From Planctomycetaceae bacterium (lineage in GTDB: Bacteria; Planctomycetota; Planctomycetia; Pirellulales; JAEUIK01), in NCBI GenBank assembly GCA_016793185.1, contig JAEUIK010000520.1, positions 1 to 23,345 of the forward strand: 23,345 nt of DNA, read 5' to 3'. A model generated the notes under the pieces. That model was not told the DNA's origin. It saw nothing but the letters and a program-made list of their open reading frames with translations, and did no database searches. Made by a program: the position numbers and the translations under genes. The stretch's first letter is position 1, and each line of letters begins with the position of its first letter. Of the stretch, positions 14,499 to 22,125 are shown one piece after another.

Positions 14499-15818
14499 AT
14501 GGCAGGGACCGAGCGACGAGAGTTCTTCAAGCAGGCGGGCCTGGGACTGGCCGGCGCGGCAGTCCTTAGCGCCGCGGGACAACAGCGCGCCAGGGCCGCC
14601 AACGAGAAGCTCGTTTTCGGCTGCATCGGCTGCGGGGGGCAGGGGAGCTCGCTGGCGCGGTCCTTCGCCGCGCAGCCCGACGCTACCGTCGCGTTCGTCT
14701 GTGATCCCGATCGCGGCCGAGCCGAGAAGCTGGCGGGCGAGATCAAGGAGATTCAGAAAGCGGCGCCGCAGATCGTCGAGGACCTGCGCCGCGTGCTCGA
14801 CGACAAGTCGGTCGACGCCGTGACGGTGGGGACGCCCGACCACTGGCATGCCCCGGCCACGATCCTGGCCTGCGCCGCCGGCAAGCATGTCTATGTCGAG
14901 AAGCCCTGCTCGCACAACATTCGCGAGGGGCGGCTGATGATCGAAGCGGCCCGCCAGCACGATCGCGTCGTGCAGGTCGGCACGCAGAGCCGCAGCGCCG
15001 CGCACGTGCGGAAAGCGGCCGAGATCCTCCGCTCGGGCGCCATCGGCGACGTCCTGGTCGCCAAGGCTTGGAACAGCCAGAAGCGGGGCAGCATCGGCCA
15101 TGGCGCTCCCAGCGAGCCGCCGGCTGGTTTCAACCACGATCTCTGGGTCGGTCCCGCCCCCCTGGTGCCGTTCCAGGCCAACCGCCAGCACTACGGCTGG
15201 CATTGGTGGTATGCCTTCGGCACCGGCGACATGGGCAACGATGGCGTTCACGACATCGACATCGCACGGTTCGGCCTGGGAGTCGAAACCCACCCCACGT
15301 CGATCGCCGCGATCGGCGGCAAGTACGCCTACGACGACGACCAGCAGTTCCCCGATACGCAGTACGTGGTCTTCGAGTATCCCGGCGATGGCCGCGTCGG
15401 CCAGAAACGGCAACTCATCTACGAGCAGCGGCTCTGGTCGAACTACGTGCAAGAGGGTTTCGAGAACGGCAACGCCTGGTATGGCACCAACGGCATGCTG
15501 CTCTTGGGCAAGAAGGAAGGGTGGAAGCTCTTCGGCCCCAAGAACCAGCTCCGCGACTCGATGGCAGCCGAAGGCCTGGGGCTGCCGCACCATCGCAACT
15601 TCATCGAGTGCGTGCGGAGCGGCGCCCGTCCCAACGCCGACATCGAGATCAACCACCTTTCGACGGCGCTCTGCCACCTGGGCAACATCGCCTGCCGCGT
15701 CGGCCGGCGACTCGAATTCGACCCGGTCAGCGAACAGTTCCCACACGATCCCGAGGCGAACGCGCTCGTGCGCCGCGACTACCGCGAAGGCCACTGGGCC
15801 GTTCCGGCCGGGGTCTGA
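14499..15818 (+). CDS. Tat-exported Gfo/Idh/MocA family oxidoreductase
   Basis: A 439-residue NAD(P)-dependent oxidoreductase. A twin-arginine signal, ERREFFKQAGLGLAGAA, occupies residues 5-21, with likely cleavage after ARA near 33. The Rossmann fold begins at FGCIGCGGQGSS (40-51), then DP at 69-70, the TPDHWH segment at 112-117 and the family's EKP at 134-136. A C-terminal alpha/beta substrate domain follows, with the GDMGNDGVHDIDIARFGLG motif supplying the usual histidine and aspartate. Members oxidise or reduce sugars, inositols and related polyols, often at C3, using a tightly bound cofactor when exported. ATG 14499 has AAGGAG 6 bases upstream. It is probably co-transcribed with the PVC cytochrome 42 bases before it, and the TIM-barrel gene follows after 95 bases. 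The exact substrate cannot be read from the sequence. Confidence 0.93.
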   Translation: MAGTERREFFKQAGLGLAGAAVLSAAGQQRARAANEKLVFGCIGCGGQGSSLARSFAAQPDATVAFVCDPDRGRAEKLAGEIKEIQKAAPQIVEDLRRVLDDKSVDAVTVGTPDHWHAPATILACAAGKHVYVEKPCSHNIREGRLMIEAARQHDRVVQVGTQSRSAAHVRKAAEILRSGAIGDVLVAKAWNSQKRGSIGHGAPSEPPAGFNHDLWVGPAPLVPFQANRQHYGWHWWYAFGTGDMGNDGVHDIDIARFGLGVETHPTSIAAIGGKYAYDDDQQFPDTQYVVFEYPGDGRVGQKRQLIYEQRLWSNYVQEGFENGNAWYGTNGMLLLGKKEGWKLFGPKNQLRDSMAAEGLGLPHHRNFIECVRSGARPNADIEINHLSTALCHLGNIACRVGRRLEFDPVSEQFPHDPEANALVRRDYREGHWAVPAGV

Positions 15819-15913
15819 GCGGCTGACGAGCACGAGACGGAACGCCGGGTTGAGAACATCCCGGGTGGCATTCCCTGGGCTGCCGTTAGTGTGGGATGGA
15901 GAGAGATTCCTCC

Positions 15914-16750
15914 ATGCAGTACGTCCTCTTCACCGATAACCTCGCCGACTTGTCGATCGCCGACGCGCTGGCCGGGGCCAAACGCGCCGGCTTTGACGGG
16001 ATCGACCTCACGCTACGTCCCGGCGGGCACGTCCTGCCCGAGCACGCCGAGATGGGATTGGCCGAGGCAAGCGCCGCGGCGCGGCGTGGCGGCCTGACAA
16101 TCCCCATGATCTCGACCGCCGTGAGCGCGGGCGACAGCCCTCACGCCGAGGCGATCTTCGCGGCGGCCGCGCATTACGGCGCGCGGCACGTCAAGCTCGG
16201 GTACTGGGACTACCAGCCTTTCGGCACCTTGGCCCAACAGGTCGATCGCGCCCGCGCTCAACTGGCGCAGGTCGTCGAGTTGGGCAAGAAGTATCAAGTG
16301 CTGCCTTGCGTACACTGCCACTCGGGCAGATTCGTGGCGTCCGGAGGACCGTTGCTGTACCTCGTGCTCAAGGACTTCCCACCCGGCGAAGTCGGGGCCT
16401 ACGTCGATCCGATGCACATGACGATCGAGGGGAGCCGCTCGGGCTGGGAGTTGGGGCTCGACCTCCTGGCGCCGTGGATCGCGCTGGTGGGAGTGAAAAA
16501 CTTTCGCTGGCTTCCGGCCGAGCGCGATGCCAGCGGCCAACAGCGCTACCGCTGGGAATACGTCCCTTTGGCCGACGGCCAGGCGCCGCTGCCTGAGTTC
16601 GTTGGTTATCTCAAGCAACTCCGCTACGACGGCGTCGTGTCACTGCACAGCGAGTACAAGGGTGGGTCGAGCTTCCGCCGGCTGACGACACCCGAGCTGT
16701 TGGCGCAGTCGGCCGCCGACCTGGCGTACTTGAAGAAGCTATTCGGCTGA
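15914..16750 (+). CDS. Sugar phosphate isomerase/epimerase-like TIM-barrel protein
   Basis: A 278-residue protein of the xylose-isomerase-like (AP endonuclease family 2) fold. Metal-site candidates typical of the family are present: H134/H136 in CVHCHSG, D165 and H168 in YVDPMHM, and E247 in SLHSEYKGG. A lysine (K195) in VGVKNFRW may take part in catalysis. There is no signal peptide, so it acts in the cytoplasm. Family members isomerise, epimerise or dehydrate sugars, keto-sugars and inosose. ATG 15914 is supported by GGAGAGA about 9 bases upstream; an ATG at 15896 would add six residues and spoil the expected MxxxLFT start. It follows the Gfo/Idh/MocA gene on the same strand, which suggests a shared sugar pathway. 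It converges with the DUF2071 gene, with 8 bases between the stops. Confidence 0.85.
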   Translation: MQYVLFTDNLADLSIADALAGAKRAGFDGIDLTLRPGGHVLPEHAEMGLAEASAAARRGGLTIPMISTAVSAGDSPHAEAIFAAAAHYGARHVKLGYWDYQPFGTLAQQVDRARAQLAQVVELGKKYQVLPCVHCHSGRFVASGGPLLYLVLKDFPPGEVGAYVDPMHMTIEGSRSGWELGLDLLAPWIALVGVKNFRWLPAERDASGQQRYRWEYVPLADGQAPLPEFVGYLKQLRYDGVVSLHSEYKGGSSFRRLTTPELLAQSAADLAYLKKLFG

Positions 16751-16758
16751 CGCGGCCC

Positions 16759-17616
16759 TCAACCGGCGGTGGTCGCGGGCAGCGGCTGCCCGCGGTACAT
16801 GGCGATCTCGGACCCTTCCGCCAGCAGCGCGGATCGCGGCGACTTGCCGAGCACCGAGGCAAACTCGGGCCCGTAGAGGTCCGCCACATCACAATCCAGA
16901 TGGGCCTCCGCGGCCTTCCAGACCCGCCAGCGGGGATGCGTCACCTGGTATTCCAGCGTCGCGCCGTCGGGACGGCGCGTGTATCCCCAATAGTGCTCGG
17001 TGATGAACTCCTCAAGCGATCCGCCGGCCGCCAGCTCGGCCAGCCCGAACGTGCGCAGATAGCACTGGTTCCAGCGTCCCCGCAGGCGCCAGGCGTAGGT
17101 TACTTCGCCCCCCTCGCTGATGGAACCGTCGGCCAGCTCGAGCTCGTGCCGCATCGGCAGCGTCACGTAGTTCTCGTAATACCAACGTCGAGCGATTGCG
17201 CTCACCCACCAGCGCGGCGCGATCTCCTTGATAAAGACCACTCCGCGGCGCAGCTCGCGTCCCTGTTGGCGCTGCACGTAGAAGCGGAGATTGACCTCCG
17301 AAAACGAGCGATGCCCGGGGATCGACCACCCGTGAAAGCGCACCTCGTTGAACATGAAGCCCACGATGCTCACGTAGGCTTTGCCCTGAAAGAGATCGAG
17401 CTCGGTCCCCGGGGGAACGCGCGGCGCCAACAGCGCGGGATCGACTTCATAGTTGAGCATGGCCAGCTGGCGCCACTCGGCCGTGAGAAACGGACGCTGC
17501 GCTCCCGCTGTTGCCCGCTGGCCTCGGCCGGCAGCCGGCGGCGGCGCCGTCCCGCCTTGCGTCGCACTGGCGCGCGGGCTGGATTTTTTCGATTTGCGAT
17601 TCCCTCGTGCGCTCAC
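16759..17616 (-). CDS. DUF2071 (YqjF-like) protein
   Basis: A 285-residue protein. Residues about 40-285 match DUF2071/YqjF: RPFLTAEWRQLAMLNYEVDP at the start, VPPGTELDLFQGKAYVSIVG, the FNEVRF motif, SFSEVNLRFYV and a WWVS.IARRWYYENY segment. The family is distantly related to acetoacetate decarboxylase, but no function is proven. The first ~40 residues are basic and low in complexity (K, R, S, P, A, G). GTG 17616 is chosen because GGAG lies 5 bases upstream and a promoter (17697-17669) gives a leader of about 46 bases; a longer reading to 17868 would cross that promoter. It is divergent from the ABC permease gene and convergent with the sugar isomerase gene. Confidence 0.85.
   Translation of the reverse strand: MSARGNRKSKKSSPRASATQGGTAPPPAAGRGQRATAGAQRPFLTAEWRQLAMLNYEVDPALLAPRVPPGTELDLFQGKAYVSIVGFMFNEVRFHGWSIPGHRSFSEVNLRFYVQRQQGRELRRGVVFIKEIAPRWWVSAIARRWYYENYVTLPMRHELELADGSISEGGEVTYAWRLRGRWNQCYLRTFGLAELAAGGSLEEFITEHYWGYTRRPDGATLEYQVTHPRWRVWKAAEAHLDCDVADLYGPEFASVLGKSPRSALLAEGSEIAMYRGQPLPATTAG
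16774..16794. other. Perfect 9-bp hairpin at the end of the DUF2071 gene
   Basis: CGCGGGCAG and CTGCCCGCG flank the loop CGG. It lies within the last codons of DUF2071 and 24 bases past the stop of the convergent sugar isomerase gene. It could serve transcripts from both sides as a terminator-like structure, but there is no T-run, and it may simply reflect the coding sequence. Confidence 0.28.
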
Positions 17617-17668
17617 AGTTGCTCCATCCCGACAGGCGCGACAAGAAACATCGCTCGTCAGAGAAACC

Positions 17669-17697
17669 ATCATAAAGGCTGCGGCGCTTATCCGCAA
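17669..17697 (-). promoter_or_regulatory. Putative promoter of the DUF2071 gene
   Basis: On the minus strand, TTGCGG (17697-17692, the TTG core), a 17-base spacer and TATGAT (17674-17669, 5 of 6). The predicted start is near 17662, 46 bases before GTG 17616. For the divergent ABC permease gene, only a weak TTGCTT...TAGGCT pair was seen in the same 181-base gap. Confidence 0.45.
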
Positions 17698-17797
17698 AAC
17701 AGCGCCGGCTTGCTTCGCGCTGCATGGCCGTTTAGGCTTGCGCAGGCGAGGGCTGGCGTGTGGCGACAGCCCATCTCGTGGACGGAGACAGGGTGGC

Positions 17798-19942
17798 ATG
17801 CTGCGCTGGATGAACGCGCTCGTCGGTCCGATCTTTGCCAAGGAAATGGTCGAGATCGCCCGACGCAAGCGTTACTACTTCAATCGCTTCCTGTACTCCG
17901 CGGCGCTGCTCGTCGCCGTGACGATCGCCTGGCAAGATAGCGCCTGGGGAATCCGCCAGGGTCGCGGCCAGCTGCAGGCCATGGCACGCGTGGCCCAGGA
18001 GATCTTTATCGTCGCCTCCGTCGTGCAGCTCGGAGCCATCTACCTGCTGGTGCCGATGTTCGTCAGCGGACTCATCGCGGGAGAGCGCGAGGCGAATTCG
18101 CTCGAGCTGCTCTTTACCACCTCGCTGGTCGATCGCGAGATCATCCTCGGTAAGCTGGCCAGCCGCCTGGTCACGATGGGATTGTTGGTCGTCTGCGGGA
18201 TTCCCATCGTCAATCTCGTGCTGCTCCTGGGCGGGGTCGACCCCTGGGCGGTCGTACGCACCGAGACGGTAACGCTGCTGGCCATTCTCGAAGCCGGCAC
18301 CGTCACGATGTATTTTTCGACGATCAGCCGCACGCCCACCGCAGCGCTCGTGCGGAGCCTGTGGTGGATGGGAGTCGGCCTGCTCGGGCTGCCCATTGCG
18401 GGGGCGATCTTCGTGGGGATCTTTAACATCCGTCCCGGCGACCCCTGGGCGATCGTGCTCTGGGGACAGGCCTTCCTGAATCCGTTGTTCCTGTTCGTCG
18501 TGGGGCTGGACAACAACCTGTACGGCATCATCGCGGGTTACCTGGGGGCCTGGTTCTACCCGTTGGCGTTCGCCCCCACGTTGCTGCTCTGCGCGTTTCT
18601 CCTCTGGCGGAGCATGGCACGCCTGCGGCTGCCCCCGACGCTGTTGCTGCGACTCTCTTCGCGCTGGCACCCGCTGGCGACACTCTTGGATTCCCTGGGC
18701 CGCTGGCGCCAACGCCGTGAGGAGCTGCGCCGTTTGAACGCCGAACGGTTCTGCCGACGCATTCCCGTGCAAAACCCTTTCTGGTGGCGGGCGTGCTGCA
18801 CGCCCGTCTACGACCGCGACCGGCATATCGCCCGCATTCAGTACCTGGGTTGGCTGGGCACCGGAGCCTTCTTGCTGGTGCTGCCGTGGGCTTTTCCTGG
18901 CTGGCCGCCGAACGAGGTCGTGGAGCTCTGGTTGTATCTGGGAGGATTCGCGGTGACGTTGAGCGTCTTGCTGCTCCTCTGGAAACGCCGTGCGCCGTGG
19001 GCCTGGCGCGGCCTGCTCGGGCTGGGAATTGCAACGGTTGTTATGCCGATGATCGTCTTCGAGCCTCGCGCCTGGCGCGACGACGATCTGGCGTCCGTGT
19101 TTCTCGTACCCATCTGGACTGCGATGTTTCTGCTGGCGGGTATCCTGGCTTCCACGAGCCTGGTGGGGGATCGCCGGCGCGGGTTCCTGGAACTCGTGCT
19201 TATCTCGCCGCTCGAACCGCGCGAGATCCTCCGCGGCACCTGGCTGGCGGTGGCGCAGCACCTGACGCCGGTCGCGGTGCTCGTCGTCGCGGTCACCGCC
19301 TGGTTCTGGTGGTTCGGAGCCATCTCCGCATTTGCCGCACTGGCCACCCTGCTTACCGGGTTTCTTTTCACGGCGGTCGTGCTGCAGGTGGGCATAGTTT
19401 GTTCCCTGGCCGCCGAGCGAACGCCTGCGGCGGTCATTCCGACTGTCGTACTGGGAGCGACGTTTTGCGTTGGGTTGCTGCTACTGGGCGAGACCCTCAG
19501 CGACCTCGCCGTCCCAGTGTTGCTTTTCGTCGCCTATCCCGGTCTGGCCATCTGTCGGTCGTGGGCGCGCCGGCGGGCCACCCCGGCGGCTTTCGCCAGT
19601 CTGTATGGCTGCTTTTTGCTCGCGCTGCTGCTGTTGGTCCTCCACGCAAATGCCCGGGAGTCGTGGTGGTTTTTGCGGCCCCGGAACGCCGAGGAAATGC
19701 TCCAGGCGACCAGCACTTTGGGTCTCATTGCCGCTTTGCTCCAGGACTACGGCGGCAACCGCCTGCAGCATCCGAACCTCTACGTGTTGTGCTACTGGCT
19801 CGTGCTGGCCGCCACGCTCATCGTCGGTCGGCTGTGGGCCATCCGAAATTTCGACCGCCTGGCGGGGAGAGCCCACCAAGAGCATCGTCCTGCAGTCGCT
19901 GCGCGGCCAATTGTGCAACTCGCCCCCATGGCCGAGAATTAG
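17798..19942 (+). CDS. ABC-2-type transporter permease, large two-half form
   Basis: A 714-residue polytopic membrane protein. The N-terminal segment NALVGPIFAKEMVEIARRKR (6-25) is typical of ABC-2 permeases, where a cytoplasmic amphipathic helix precedes the first membrane span. The first half (to about 290) has about six spans and the motif SGLIAGEREANSLELLFTTS (87-106), shared with ABC-2/Nat-B-like permeases. A basic, Arg-rich cytoplasmic loop follows (about 291-345). The second half repeats the plan, with STSLVGDRRRGFLELVLISP (about 452-471) matching the first-half motif. It is thus an internally duplicated permease. No ATPase gene lies nearby, so the energy-coupling subunit must be elsewhere. 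The substrate is unknown. ATG 17798 follows GACGGAGACAGGGTGG, which contains two possible ribosome sites; an ATG at 17813 is the alternative. Confidence 0.82.
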   Translation: MLRWMNALVGPIFAKEMVEIARRKRYYFNRFLYSAALLVAVTIAWQDSAWGIRQGRGQLQAMARVAQEIFIVASVVQLGAIYLLVPMFVSGLIAGEREANSLELLFTTSLVDREIILGKLASRLVTMGLLVVCGIPIVNLVLLLGGVDPWAVVRTETVTLLAILEAGTVTMYFSTISRTPTAALVRSLWWMGVGLLGLPIAGAIFVGIFNIRPGDPWAIVLWGQAFLNPLFLFVVGLDNNLYGIIAGYLGAWFYPLAFAPTLLLCAFLLWRSMARLRLPPTLLLRLSSRWHPLATLLDSLGRWRQRREELRRLNAERFCRRIPVQNPFWWRACCTPVYDRDRHIARIQYLGWLGTGAFLLVLPWAFPGWPPNEVVELWLYLGGFAVTLSVLLLLWKRRAPWAWRGLLGLGIATVVMPMIVFEPRAWRDDDLASVFLVPIWTAMFLLAGILASTSLVGDRRRGFLELVLISPLEPREILRGTWLAVAQHLTPVAVLVVAVTAWFWWFGAISAFAALATLLTGFLFTAVVLQVGIVCSLAAERTPAAVIPTVVLGATFCVGLLLLGETLSDLAVPVLLFVAYPGLAICRSWARRRATPAAFASLYGCFLLALLLLVLHANARESWWFLRPRNAEEMLQATSTLGLIAALLQDYGGNRLQHPNLYVLCYWLVLAATLIVGRLWAIRNFDRLAGRAHQEHRPAVAARPIVQLAPMAEN

Positions 19943-19946
19943 CCTC

Positions 19947-19968
19947 GCTGGCACAAGGTCTGGCCAGC
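19947..19968 (+). terminator. Possible terminator after the ABC permease
   Basis: GCTGGC (19947-19952) and GCCAGC (19963-19968) form a 6-bp stem, followed by a short T-run (TTTT at 19976-19979). It begins 4 bases after the permease stop and 43 bases before the next start. The stem is short and the run weak. Confidence 0.3.
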
Positions 19969-20010
19969 CACTCCCTTTTGCACTGACCTTGGCAAGAAAC
20001 AGCGCGCGGT

Positions 20011-21378
20011 ATGCCCTCAGCAGAACCCGATCGATCGGAAGGCGACGTCAATCTCTCCTCGGCGCGCGAGGCCTGGCAGGCGCGGGCACTCGACCCGGCC
20101 ACGCGCGAACTGCTGGCCGAGGACGCGCGCTACTTCCTGCACCAGGCGCTCTCCACTCCCTGCCTGAATGCGCTCGCCGCCTGCGACAGCAGCACGATCG
20201 AGGATCTGCAAGGACGAACGTTTCTCGATTTTCATGGCAACAACGTCCATCAGGTGGGCTTTGCCAACCCCGAGGTCATCGCCGCCATCAAACAGCAGCT
20301 CGACGAGCTCTCCTTCTGCACGCGCCGTTACACGAATCGCGTCGCCGTCGACCTGGCCAAGAAACTGGCTCAGCTCGCGCCGGGGAACCTCAACAAGGTC
20401 CTCTTTTGCCCCGGCGGGACCAGCGCCGTCGGCATGGCGCTCAAGCTGGCGCGAGTCGCCACGGGCCGGCACAAGACGATCTCGATGTGGGATTCGTTCC
20501 ATGGCGCGTCGCTCGATGCGATCTCCGTCGGGGGCGAAGCGATCTTCCGCGGCGGCGTCGGTCCGCTCCTCCCCGGCACCAGTCATGTGCCGCCGCCGGG
20601 CGAGTACCGCTGTCTCTGGGATTGCTCGCTGCGCGGCGGCTGCGATCTCAAATGCGCCGACTACCTGGAGTATGTGCTGGCACGCGAAGGGGACGTCGCC
20701 GCGGTCATCGCCGAACCGATGCGCTGCACGCCGTACATCCCCTCGGCCGATTACTGGCGCCGCGTCCGCGCCGCCTGCGATAGGCACGGCGCGCTGTTGA
20801 TCTTCGACGAGATCCCGCTGGGTCTCGGGCGAACCGGCAAGATGTTCGCCTGCGAGCACTACGGGGTCGTGCCCGACATGCTGGTGCTGGGCAAAGGACT
20901 TGGCGGCGGGATCCTGCCGCTGGCGGCGCTTGTCGCCCGCGAGGATCTCGACGTCGCCGGCGATCGGGCGCTAGGTCATTACACCCACGAAAAGAACCCC
21001 GTCTGCTGTGCCGCAGCGCTGGCGACCATTCGCTACATCGAAACGCAGGGGCTCGTCGAACATGCCCGCACGCTCGGCGCACACGCTTTGAAGCGGCTCC
21101 GCGCACTGTCAGAGCGCCACGCGCTGATCGGCGACGTGCGCGGCCTGGGGTTGCTCCTGGGAATCGAACTGGTGACGGACCGCCGCACCCGTCAGCCAGC
21201 CTTGCGCGAGGCCGAGGCGATCATGTACCGGGCCCTGGACCTGGGCCTGAGCTTCAAGCTGACGATGGGAAACATCCTCACGCTCACGCCAGCGCTGGTC
21301 ATCACGCAGGCCGAAATGGATCGAGCGATCGACGTGCTGGAGCAATGCTTCAGCGAGGTGAAATCAGGCACGCTCTGA
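20011..21378 (+). CDS. Class III PLP enzyme (aminotransferase family), possibly PbfA-like ammonia-lyase
   Basis: A 455-residue fold-type I PLP enzyme of the class III aminotransferase family. Visible features are LDFHGNNVHQVGF (72-84), the PLP phosphate motif PGGTSAVGM (134-142), D266-E267 in LLIFDEIP, the PLP lysine K295 in LVLGKGLGGG, and HYTHEKNP. A segment with four cysteines (C201, C205, C211, C215) sits between strands where ordinary ornithine or GABA aminotransferases have none. To my memory, (R)-1-hydroxy-2-aminoethylphosphonate ammonia-lyase (PbfA) sequences are similar in the GNNVHQVG, SMWDSFHGASLDAIS and C-rich regions, but this is not checked. Ordinary transamination of an omega-amino acid is the alternative. 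ATG 20011 has no clear ribosome site. It ends 1 base before the stop of the convergent Maf gene. No phosphonate gene is visible beside it. Confidence 0.85.
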   Translation: MPSAEPDRSEGDVNLSSAREAWQARALDPATRELLAEDARYFLHQALSTPCLNALAACDSSTIEDLQGRTFLDFHGNNVHQVGFANPEVIAAIKQQLDELSFCTRRYTNRVAVDLAKKLAQLAPGNLNKVLFCPGGTSAVGMALKLARVATGRHKTISMWDSFHGASLDAISVGGEAIFRGGVGPLLPGTSHVPPPGEYRCLWDCSLRGGCDLKCADYLEYVLAREGDVAAVIAEPMRCTPYIPSADYWRRVRAACDRHGALLIFDEIPLGLGRTGKMFACEHYGVVPDMLVLGKGLGGGILPLAALVAREDLDVAGDRALGHYTHEKNPVCCAAALATIRYIETQGLVEHARTLGAHALKRLRALSERHALIGDVRGLGLLLGIELVTDRRTRQPALREAEAIMYRALDLGLSFKLTMGNILTLTPALVITQAEMDRAIDVLEQCFSEVKSGTL

Positions 21379-21379
21379 G

Positions 21380-22045
21380 TCATTGCTGCGCCTGCTGCTG
21401 CGCCGCGGCCGTATCGACGGCCAGCAGCTCGTCCATCATCCGCGCCAGCAGCTCCAGCGGCAGACCGACCACGTTCGACTCGCTTCCCGCGACGAGGTGG
21501 AGCCAGCCCAGGCGGTCCTGATAGCCGAAGGCGCCCGCCTTGCCTTCCCACAATCCGCTGGCGAGATACTCGGCGAGCTGCGCTTCGCTGAGCGGCTCCA
21601 TCCGCAGGGTGCTGACGGCGACCTCGACGCGCGGCCATCCTCCCGGGTAACGCCAGAGGCACAGCCCGCTGTAGACATGATGCTCGCGGCCGCTCAGGGT
21701 GCGCAGGATTTCGCCGGCATGTTGCTCGTCGATCGGCTTGCCGATGATCTGGCCTCCCCATTCCGCGACGGTGTCGCAGGCCAGGATCAAGCGGGGCGCC
21801 GCGTCCGCGAGCTGCCGCGCGGTACCAGGCCCACGCTCCAGCTCGGGCAGTCGCGACGCCACGTCGACCGCCTTTTGCCAGGCGAGGCGCGCGACGAACT
21901 CGGGCGGTGATTCCCGGCTGCAGCGCCCGCACTCGGCCGGTTCGCGGGCCGCCAGGACTTGGAACTCGTAGCCGGCCTCGGCCAAGAGTTCGCGCCGTCG
22001 CGGCGAGCGACTGGCCAGAATCAGCGGGTAGGGTAACGTTGGCAT
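21380..22045 (-). CDS. maf: Maf family nucleotide pyrophosphatase (dTTP/UTP type likely)
   Basis: A 221-residue protein of the Maf/HAM1 fold that hydrolyses non-canonical or excess nucleoside triphosphates to monophosphates and pyrophosphate, thus preventing misincorporation. Motifs: LILASRSPRRREL (8-20), the ACDTVAEWGGQIIGKP segment with catalytic D91, and EGKAGAFGYQD followed by GSESNVVGLPLELL. A glutamine after AGAFGY fits the dTTP/UTP-type Maf (YhdE) rather than the m7GTP-type YceF. A pair of cysteines (C39, C42) in the N-terminal part is unusual. The C-terminus ends in an Ala/Gln-rich tail (AAAQQQAQQ). ATG 22045 has GAGAG 3 bases upstream. It is divergent from the pseudouridine synthase gene (80 bases apart) and meets the class III PLP enzyme gene head to head with a 1-base gap. 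Confidence 0.88.
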   Translation of the reverse strand: MPTLPYPLILASRSPRRRELLAEAGYEFQVLAAREPAECGRCSRESPPEFVARLAWQKAVDVASRLPELERGPGTARQLADAAPRLILACDTVAEWGGQIIGKPIDEQHAGEILRTLSGREHHVYSGLCLWRYPGGWPRVEVAVSTLRMEPLSEAQLAEYLASGLWEGKAGAFGYQDRLGWLHLVAGSESNVVGLPLELLARMMDELLAVDTAAAQQQAQQ

Positions 22046-22125
22046 CGACTCTCAGTTACAACAGAGAGAGGGCCGCGCTCGGCGCAGTCCCGTCGGCAGT
22101 CCTGCTTCCAGCATACTCGATCCCC

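Noticed and set aside
12801..15833. 1010-codon minus-strand open frame opposite the PVC cytochrome and Gfo/Idh/MocA genes
   Set aside because: It is antisense to two well-supported genes, and no domain or export signal is visible in its product.
16759..17868. Longer reading of the DUF2071 gene starting at 17868
   Set aside because: It would cross the predicted promoter at 17697-17669 and overlap the start of the ABC permease. Its extra residues have no family similarity, and GTG 17616 has a good ribosome site.
17732..19261. 509-codon minus-strand open frame opposite the ABC permease
   Set aside because: The product is extremely rich in Gln, Arg, Asp and His, the mirror of a hydrophobic membrane protein. 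It is a shadow.
21380..21420. CTG-rich stretch at the end of maf, like a short repeat
   Set aside because: It encodes the Ala/Gln tail of Maf and is too short and imperfect to be a repeat element.
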